From positions 1-7,523 of the forward strand of contig JAHDBK010000173.1 in the NCBI GenBank assembly GCA_020630455.1: 7,523 nt of DNA, given 5' to 3'. The stretch comes from Saprospiraceae bacterium (GTDB lineage Bacteria > Bacteroidota > Bacteroidia > Chitinophagales > Saprospiraceae). The notes beneath the pieces were generated by a model that saw nothing but the letters and a program-made list of their open reading frames with translations, did not search any database and had not been told where the DNA came from. Positions 7,301 to 7,523 of this stretch are shown here, in pieces. The first letter of the stretch is position 1. Each line of letters begins with the position of its first letter. The translations under genes were made by a program, and so were the position numbers.

Positions 7301-7523
7301 GTCTTTATAATGATGCTCAAAAAATGCTTCAACAAATTATTGATGAAAAATGGTTGAGAGCTAGTGCCGTAATTGGTCTTTTCCCTGCGAATAGTATTCA
7401 AGGCGATTCTGTTGAAATTTATAATAATGAAAATAGAAATGAAGTAATAAAAACGCTTCATTTCCTTAGACAACAACGCAAAAAAGCACCTGGGCAAGCT
7501 AACTTTTCCCTAGCAGATTATAT
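4393..7523 (+). CDS. metH: Cobalamin-dependent methionine synthase MetH (3' end cut by the window)
   Basis: Cytoplasmic enzyme that transfers the methyl group of 5-methyltetrahydrofolate to homocysteine through cob(I)alamin, making methionine and tetrahydrofolate (EC 2.1.1.13). The frame is open from the ATG at 4393 to the window end (1043 full codons); the family is usually about 1,200-1,250 aa, so roughly the last 180 residues are missing. Domains in order: homocysteine-binding barrel (about 10-310) with zinc ligands C242, C305 and C306 (GGCCGTS); pterin-binding barrel (about 350-605) with NIGERTN at 353-359; cobalamin cap (about 640-735); Rossmann-type cobalamin domain (about 740-870) with GDVHDIG, where H754 is the expected cobalt ligand, plus GLSGLITPS and GGATTSR; and the start of the AdoMet-dependent reactivation domain (from about 890), with the R989-to-P998 region and GLFPANS resembling the AdoMet site. 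Residues FLRQQRKKAPGQANFSLADY near the cut still match this domain. The ATG starts just before the first conserved strand, so it is well placed. It has its own promoter and is insulated by the upstream terminator. Confidence 0.97.
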   Translation, partial: MNRNLQEIAKNRILVIDGAMGTMLQQYKLTEEDFRTERFKNHPCDLKGNNDLLSVTQPDIVEAVHKAYLEAGADIIETNTFSGTTIAQADYQMEDLVYEINYASAQVAKKACAAFETEEKPRFVAGAIGPTNRTLSISPDVNDPGFRAVTFDEMADAYYTQVAGLVEGGADLLLVETIFDTLNAKAALFAIQKYFDNKNIKIPVMVSGTITDASGRTLSGQTPEAFWLSVNHANLFSIGLNCALGAAEMRPHIEELSKMSDCLISAYPNAGLPNRFGEYDQDENEMGALIEDFIDSGFVNIIGGCCGTSPDHIRVMAEKVKGKKPRQIPQRTQNSQYSGLEALTIREDMNFVNIGERTNVTGSRKFARLIKEDKYAEALSVARQQVEGGAQIIDVNMDEAMLDSEAAIVKFLNLIASEPDIAKLPIMIDSSKFSVIEAGLKCIQGKAIVNSISLKEGEEIFKEQAKILRNYGAATVVMAFDEEGQAETIERKVEICERAYKILVEEIGFPPQDIIFDPNIFAVATGIEEHNEYAINFIEATRLIKQKMPLVKVSGGVSNISFSYRGNNIIREAMHSAFLYHAIKAGMDMGIVNAGMLEVYEDIPEELKTLVEDVLFNKNPQATDNLTDYAETVKGQGGKKRTQDLSWRNQPVKERLAHSLVKGITEFIEEDTEEARQQFDRPLEVIEGPLMDGMNIVGDLFGAGKMFLPQVVKSARVMKMAVAYLNPYIESEKKEGDSSSKGKVLLATVKGDVHDIGKNIVGVVLACNNYEIIDLGVMVHSNIILNKAKEINADIIGLSGLITPSLDEMVHVAKEMQRQDFDIPLLIGGATTSRTHTAVKIAPQYEGPVIHVHDASRSVTVVSDLLNDNKNEFVAKTNQDYDVLRERFGNKKQVKKYIDLTKARNNKIQIDWTNYSPPIPQKQGIHTFNDYDLNEIAQYIDWTPFFTSWQLWGKFPNILNDEKVGEQARSLYNDAQKMLQQIIDEKWLRASAVIGLFPANSIQGDSVEIYNNENRNEVIKTLHFLRQQRKKAPGQANFSLADY

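Noticed and set aside
7189..7497. 102-codon minus-strand frame inside metH
   Set aside because: Antisense to the reactivation domain, which matches the family through to the window end.

Overview
This AT-rich window most likely comes from the chromosome of a member of the Bacteroidota. The support is: a secreted protease ending in a type IX secretion (T9SS) sorting domain and carrying the LPVELLDF-type module that often precedes such domains; start codons without clear Shine-Dalgarno sequences; and a promoter upstream of metH that fits the Bacteroidota pattern (TTG, about 18 nt, TAnnTTTG). Saprospiria is a plausible guess from the style of the protease, but the sequence does not settle the lineage.

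All three genes lie on the plus strand and look like separate transcription units. They are: (1) a ROK-family polyphosphate glucokinase-like gene (174-920); (2) a large secreted M43-family metalloprotease with fibronectin III, GEVED and T9SS modules (1358-4216); (3) cobalamin-dependent methionine synthase metH (4393 to the window end, with the last part of its activation domain cut off). There is no obvious functional link among sugar phosphorylation, extracellular proteolysis and methionine/folate metabolism.

The most interesting material is non-coding. A 154-bp palindrome-like element (966-1119), with GAG ends and TTA on both sides, looks like a MITE. The right 51 bp of a second copy, in the same orientation, occupies 1-51, so the glucokinase gene sits between two copies.

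The 437-bp gap 921-1357 has no gene. It holds the complete MITE-like element and then three further inverted repeats leading to the protease start: 1160-1193, which encloses a perfect TATCTTTG -7 box; 1241-1280; and a perfect 28-bp palindrome at 1314-1341. The gap 4217-4392 holds a strong intrinsic terminator and the metH promoter. The first 173 bp hold the MITE end and a weak candidate promoter. I saw no tRNA, rRNA, CRISPR array, intact transposase gene or defence-type gene cluster.
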